Shown here: piece after piece, positions 59,181-64,000 of the stretch
How the letters are laid out: each line of letters opens with the position of its first letter
Numbering within the stretch: the first letter of the stretch is position 1
Source of the DNA: Ovis canadensis
Lineage: Eukaryota > Chordata > Mammalia > Artiodactyla > Bovidae
Length of the DNA stretch: 64,000 bases
NCBI RefSeq assembly: GCF_042477335.2
Contig: NC_091255.1
Span: 22,670,501 to 22,734,500 of the forward strand
Reading direction: 5' to 3'
Notes under the pieces: model-generated
Told to the model about the DNA's origin: nothing
Seen by the model: only the letters and a program-made list of their open reading frames with translations
Database searches by the model: none
Made by a program: the position numbers and the translations under genes

Positions 59181-60088
59181 CTTTATAATTCTATAAAGAG
59201 TGTTTAATTACATAAATTAATTAAATTATATAAATGTTATAGAAATGTTCCATTTCCTTCCACACTGAGCTGGGGCGGGGGTGGGGGGTCGTTGTGAATG
59301 ACTCTGCTATTGGTGATTGTATTAGCTTCCTACTGCTGCAGTAACAAACCATACACATTCAGTGCTCTAAAACAACACACAGTTATTCTCTTAAGCTTCT
59401 GGACGTCAGAAGTCCACAATCTGATTCACTGAGCTGAATCCAAGGGAAAGTTCCCAAGTGCTCCTTTGGGGAGTTCTAGGAGAAAAACCTTTTTCTTCCC
59501 TTTTCCACCTTCTAGAATTGTATTCTTTTTGTAGTCTTTGGCTCATGGTCCCTTCCTCCTCCTTCAGAGTCAGCGGCATGGCATCTTGCTTTTGTTTTCA
59601 TATTGCCTTCTCTTCTGTAGTTAGATCTTCTGTCCCTTTTATAAGGACACATAAGACTAGATTTAAAGTCCAGACAAATAACCCAGGATAACCTCCTCAT
59701 TTCAAGATTTTTAACTTGATCTCATCTACAAAGTCCTTTTTGCCATGTGAGGCAATATTCACAGGTTTTGCGATTAGGAAGTGAACATCTGGGGACCATC
59801 ATTCAGCCTACCATGGTGATCTAGACCTTGTCTCGGGCTTGGGGATCATGGATTCTCTCTCCCAACCCCTTCCCTCAGACTAGTGTTGTGTATCTTTTGC
59901 CAAAGACCACGTCCTTTCCTTCCAGGCCGCCCCAACTTCTCCTTTCATTCCCTTTAGGCCCTGAGAATATCTGTCCAGTGGAAATTTCTATGATGAAGGG
60001 AATGCTCTATATCTGTGCCATGCGACATGGCAGCCATAAGGCACACAGCTCAAGTGCTGGCGAGCCCTTGAGAGGTGACTAGTGCAGA
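59181..60088. other. no gene; old interspersed repeat at 59318-59830
   Basis: TTGTATTAGCTTCCTACTGC ... AAAACAACACACAG ... GACGTCAGAAGTCC is a well-known ancient mammalian repeat pattern; the family name is not certain. A related end (CATTCAGCCTACCATGG) recurs near 61339 inside the L1. Confidence 0.4.
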
Positions 60089-60360
60089 TTTCCCTGGTGG
60101 TCCAGTGGTTAAGAATTCACCTGTCAATGCAGGGGACACGGGTTCGACTTCTAGTCCGAGAGGATTTCACATGCTGTGCAGCAGCTGGGCTCATGAGCCA
60201 CAACTGGTGAGGCTGCACTCCTTAGAACCCAAGGCCCATAGCAAGAGAAGCCGCCACAATGAGAAGCCTGCATCCCACCACCGCAGAGTAACCCCTACTC
60301 ACCACAACTAGAGAACATCTACACCAGCAAGGAAGACCCAGAACAGCCGAAAACTAAATT
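60089..60360 (+). mobile_element. CHR-type SINE, sense
   Basis: ATTTCCCTGGTGGTCCAGTG to the A-rich end; one half of an inverted pair. Confidence 0.8.
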
Positions 60361-60419
60361 AAGTAATTCATGTTTAAAAATGTGACAGCTGTAACTGAGG
60401 CACCGAACTTTATTCACTA

Positions 60420-60692
60420 TTTGAATTTTTGGTTGTGCTGGGTTGTCATTGCCGAGCGCCGGCTTTCTCTAGTTGCAACGAGCGGGGGCTACTCTCTAGT
60501 TGTGATGTGCAGGCTTCTCATTGCAGTGGCTTCTCCTGTGGCAGAGCATGGTCTCTATGCATGCAGCCTTCCGTAGCTGTGGCTCTCTGGCCTAGCTGCT
60601 CCATGGCACGGGGAATCCTTCTGGACCAGCGCTCAAACCATGCCTTCTGCATTGGCAGGCATACTCCCATCCACTCTGCCATAGGAAAGTCC
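60420..60692 (-). mobile_element. CHR-type SINE, antisense
   Basis: TTTTTGGTTGTGCTGGG to CCACTCTGCCATAGG; partner of 60089-60360. Confidence 0.8.
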
Positions 60693-60984
60693 AGAACTTT
60701 AGTTTTCTTTTCATTGAAATTACATTTAATTGACATTTAAATAGTCACTTGCAGCTCATGGTTACATATCGGACAGCTCAGATGTAAGAAGATCAAAAGT
60801 AGAAGGCAAGACCAGATCAATTCAGCCCCCAACATCCTTCTCTCAGTCCCTGCAGAATCCGAAGGAGGTTTCTACAGGAACTCTGGGATGATGGGGGTGA
60901 CTGAGGGCAGGCAAGGCAGGGAATCGTGTCTGTTGGCCCCAGAGAGATACACAGTCTCAGTTCTGCTTTTCCATCACACTAAGA

Positions 60985-61925
60985 ACACTCAAACAAGAAA
61001 TGCAAATCAAAACCACAATGAGGTATCCCCTCACACTGGTCAGAATGACCATCATCCTGAAGTCTACAAATAATAAATGCTGGAGAGGATGTGGAGAAAA
61101 GCGGACCCTCTTACACTGTTAATGGGGATGTAAATCAGTACAGACACTATGGAGTACAGTACGGAGGTTTCTCAAAAAGCTAAAGATAGAATTGCCATAT
61201 GACCTAGCAATCCCACTCCTGGGTGTGTGTCTGGGAAAGACGAAAAGCTTAATTTGAAAAGATACATGCATCCCAGGGTTCACAGCAACACTATTTACAG
61301 GTTCTGCAGATGAGGATAGGAACATCTTGGAGGACATTATTCAGCCTACCATGGCTATTTACAATAGCCAAGACGTGGACGCAACCTAAATGTCCATCGA
61401 CAGCTGAATGGAAAAAGAAGATGCGGTGCATATATACAATAGAATACTACTCAGCCATAAAAAGAATGAAATATTGCCATTTGCAACAACGTGGATAGAC
61501 CTAGAAATTATCACACTAAGTGAAGTCAGATGGAGAAAGACAAACACTCCATGTGATCATGTATATGTGGAATCTAAAAATAATAATAATACAAATGAAC
61601 TTATTTATAAAACAGAAACAGACTCACCAGACATAGAAAACAAACTTATGGTTACCAAAAGGCGAAGGGAGAGAGAGGAGGGATAAATTAGGAGTGTGGA
61701 ATTAACAGATATATACTACTATATATCAAATAGCTAAACAACAAGGATTTACTATATAAGATAAGAAATTATATTCATTATCTTGTAATAACTGATAATG
61801 AAAAAAAATTTATATATATAACAAATTATATATATATACCTATATGTATATATTTGTACAATTTGAATCACTTTGCTGTACACCTGAAACACAATGCCAT
61901 GAGTCAACTATAGTTCAGTAAGAAA
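60985..61925 (+). mobile_element. L1 3' part (ORF2 end and 3' UTR)
   Basis: AATGCAAATCAAAACCACAA starts the ORF2 end. Frame 61310-61498 encodes EYYSAIKRMKYCHLQ, the L1 C-terminal signature. AT-rich UTR and microsatellite follow to about 61925. About 80 bases near 61295-61355 are foreign. Confidence 0.8.
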
Positions 61926-62029
61926 GAACACAAGCAATTTTGAGATAGCCCCCTCTTTACCCTACTTATACAATGAGTTGTCCTTTTGGGGACCACAGTG
62001 GCATATCACAGAGCTCAGAAAAGGGAACT

Positions 62030-62160
62030 AACCTGGGACTTGGCACTGGCCTTGACACTTTCCGGGTGGCCTTGACAGGTCACTTCTCATTTCCTATTCC
62101 TCAGTTTCCATAATATGATAGGGCTGGACCAGATGGTCTGAGAGTTTCCTCCCAGCTTAT
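62030..62160 (+). mobile_element. MIR-like SINE
   Basis: GGTCACTTCTCATTTCC, then CCTCAGTTTCCATAATATGA, then GACCAGATGGTCTG. Confidence 0.5.
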
Positions 62161-62454
62161 GGATCAAGACTTAATTGTGCATATAATTCTATTTGAGCCC
62201 ATGATCTCTCTGACTCATGTCATAGGAATGCTTGATTGAAGGACTGTCAAGAAGAAATGGCCTTGGATTATTCCCACCACACTCCAGAACCAAATCTGAC
62301 ATTTATTCTTTTGTCCTCGTGACAACAGTTGGCATTTGCTTTGGCTCTAGGTCCACTAATTTAATCCACCTGATGACCCTGGGAGGAGAGACATCATGGC
62401 CCTTTTTAAGTGAAAAATCTGAGATTCAGAGAGGGAAAGAGAATCTTCTAGGTA

Positions 62455-62560
62455 CCAGGCTGCCTAATGAGCACTTTGCACATCACTTCATAACAGCCCT
62501 TCAAAGTAAATAATATCACTCCCATTTTACAGGTGTGAAAACTGAGGTCCAATAAGACAA
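62455..62560 (+). mobile_element. MIR-like SINE
   Basis: GAGCACTTTGCACATCAC ... CATTTTACAGGTGTGAAAAC ... GAGGTCC. Confidence 0.55.
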
Positions 62561-62569
62561 TGAAACAGG

Positions 62570-63240
62570 AAACTGAGTTCTTGTTCGCGGAGCTGAAAAT
62601 TGAACTTCACAAAGTCACAAACACTCACACAGGCAAAGTTTATTTTAGAGGATAGAAATACAAAACTCTCAGCATAGACACTGAGAGGGGGGTATGAAGA
62701 GCCCCCCAAAAGTGGGAATAACAGCCGTTTATGTCTTTATTAGAATTGATCTATTCATTTTTGGTTGGCTTGGGGCCAGACGTATGTAATTTCTGACCAA
62801 TCAGTGTGAGAGTTGAAACGTCCAGTTTGTCATTTTTACAGCTTTCTTTGGCGTCCCAGTCTTCCCACACATTGCTATCCCTCGACCCTTTTCCAAGACC
62901 CTAGACCATTATTTAGGGACCAGAAGTATATTTAAGAGTTAATGGTCCACCTGGAGGTTTTTTTCCTTGATAAACTGGATAAGCAGTTAATGATTGTCTT
63001 GTCCTGGGTCTGAATGTTTTATAACCTTCCAGACCAGGGAGGCCTTCCTCTGCATGCCTAGAAACTGGTACAAAGAGTTTAGCTTTATGTTAAAGAAGTA
63101 AGATGTTTACTTGAGAAGAAAAAAAATTGAAATCAAAAGATAAAAGGAACCGAGGTCTCAGAGTCCTGTACTGTCTAGCAGTTTCTGCTTCAACAAAATA
63201 ACTTTCTTAACCCTAGTGAGGAGTGGAGGCCCATTTTTCT
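62570..63240 (-). mobile_element. Probable ERV LTR remnant
   Basis: Sense on the - strand: AATAAACTTTGCCTGTG-type poly(A)/U5 end near 62640, CCAATCA-like boxes inside. Family not settled; fossil. Confidence 0.45.
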
Positions 63241-63344
63241 GACTCTGAACGACTTCGTCTTCCTATTTATGACTTCCCCGCAAGACGTCCTGCAGCAGCA
63301 CAGATATCTTTTTGAGTCATCCTTTCACCGTGCTCCCCAGGCAG

Positions 63345-63470
63345 ACATGCAAGCCTCAACAAGTTACCGCACCTTTGAGCCTCTATGCCGTCATCGGTAA
63401 AATTGAGAGTAATAGTCCCTGCTTCATAAGGGTATTAAAATCCACCTTGCTAAAAGTATTAAGTGAGGTT
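63345..63470 (+). mobile_element. MIR-like SINE
   Basis: CAACAAGTTACCGCACC, then GAGCCTCTATGCCGTCATC, then GTAAAATTGAGAG. Confidence 0.55.
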
Positions 63471-63599
63471 TGTGTCTTTAGACATTTTGCCCCATATTCC
63501 ATCCTCAGTCATTGTTCATTCTTATGATGTTTGGAAATTGCAGTTTGTCCCTACTCATAATACCAGGCAATTCCCTTTATTACAAATCAAAGCACAAAG

Positions 63600-63918
63600 A
63601 AATGGTCTACATTTTTAAAAAAGTTTTATTACAAAAACACTTGAAATCTGTTGCATTACCCATGTATTCACAATAGCAGAGGAACAGTGATGGTGGGCCA
63701 TCCCCTTGGGGGACAAGTGTCCTTTGGTAAAACAAACATAAATAACGGGGAACAGTACCAAATACAGTAATAACACAGCACAGAATTGAAAACTTAAATT
63801 AAGAGAAGGAACAGGGTCTGCTGAGGGGAGTCGTGAGCATGGAGAGGGTGCATCTCGCTGAGAAGCATCGGGTTCAGGTGACTTCCTGCAGAACACCTGC
63901 CCCGGGGCTCGGAGCAGC
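63600..63918 (-). other. 3' UTR of the CCL4-like gene
   Basis: Follows the stop codon on the - strand; holds an ATTTA motif near 63740 and ends at the poly(A) signal. Confidence 0.65.
63625..63630 (-). terminator. Polyadenylation signal of the CCL4-like gene
   Basis: AATAAA on the - strand, about 290 bases after the stop. Confidence 0.75.
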
Positions 63919-64000
63919 TCAATTCAGTTCGAGGTCATCCATGTACTCCTGGACCCAGGGCTCACTGGGGTTGGCGCAGACCTGCCTGCCCTTTTTGGTC
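63919..64000 (-). CDS. CCL4: CCL4-like chemokine, last coding exon (partial)
   Basis: Secreted CC chemokine (MIP-1 beta), by family a CCR5 ligand. The - strand frame reads [15 protein letters not shown], then VQEYMDDLELN and a TGA at 63919-63921. The ANPSEPW...MDDLELN ending is diagnostic of CCL4 against CCL3. One base of a preceding codon remains at 64000; the exon start and the rest of the gene lie beyond the window. Conserved here are the fourth cysteine and the basic KKGR patch. The gene faces the CCL3-like gene at the other edge, with the WFDC18 cluster on its 3' side, as WFDC17/18 lie beside Ccl4 in mouse. Confidence 0.88.
   Translation of the reverse strand, partial: TKKGRQVCANPSEPWVQEYMDDLELN

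Noticed and set aside
1-64000. CRISPR array, prokaryotic operon or phage system
   Set aside because: Spliced genes, SINEs and LINEs show mammalian DNA; no regular spaced repeats were found.

Overview
The window is ruminant nuclear DNA, most likely cattle or a close bovid. The evidence is dense BovB LINEs, Bov-tA/BOV-A2 SINEs, CHR-type tRNA-derived SINEs, bovid-type LTRs and ordinary mammalian intron-containing genes. It matches the CC-chemokine cluster. A CCL3-like gene lies on the + strand at the left edge (654-1919). The last coding exon of a CCL4-like gene lies on the - strand at the right edge (63919-64000). The two genes point toward each other across about 61 kb.

The other genes I can support are three paralogous three-exon genes for small secreted WAP four-disulfide-core proteins of the WFDC18 (Expi/WDNM1) type. 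Copy A is at 10414-12925 (-), copy B at 29585-31308 (+) and copy C at 48423-50070 (-). All three have intact frames, canonical splice sites, identical exon sizes (85 + 149 + 48 coding bases, 93 aa), a TATA box about 40-50 bases before the ATG and an AATAAA signal. WFDC17/18 genes also sit beside Ccl genes in mouse.

The copies lie in duplicated blocks. A is in a block at about 9007-13229. B and C sit in the arms of a large inverted duplication: arm 1 about 23548-32605, arm 2 about 46595-54260 in reverse. Arm 1 was later opened by a 3.7-kb BovB at 25202-28940, whose empty site survives in arm 2. The spacer between the arms is a repeat nest of LTRs, a solo ERVK-type LTR with a 6-bp target duplication, old L1 and two BovB copies.

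The rest is mostly repeats: 0-9 kb SINEs and MER5A/MIR relics; 13-24 kb class I-like LTR remnants and BovB 3' pieces; 51-63 kb L1 3' ends, LTRs, SINEs and BovB tails. No rRNA, tRNA gene or CRISPR array was seen. Most ATG-initiated open frames in the window are translations of repeats. The likely biology is a myeloid chemokine locus in which an innate-immunity WAP gene has been copied and is diverging. Repeat boundaries are read by eye, usually within 5-30 bases unless a target duplication fixes them.
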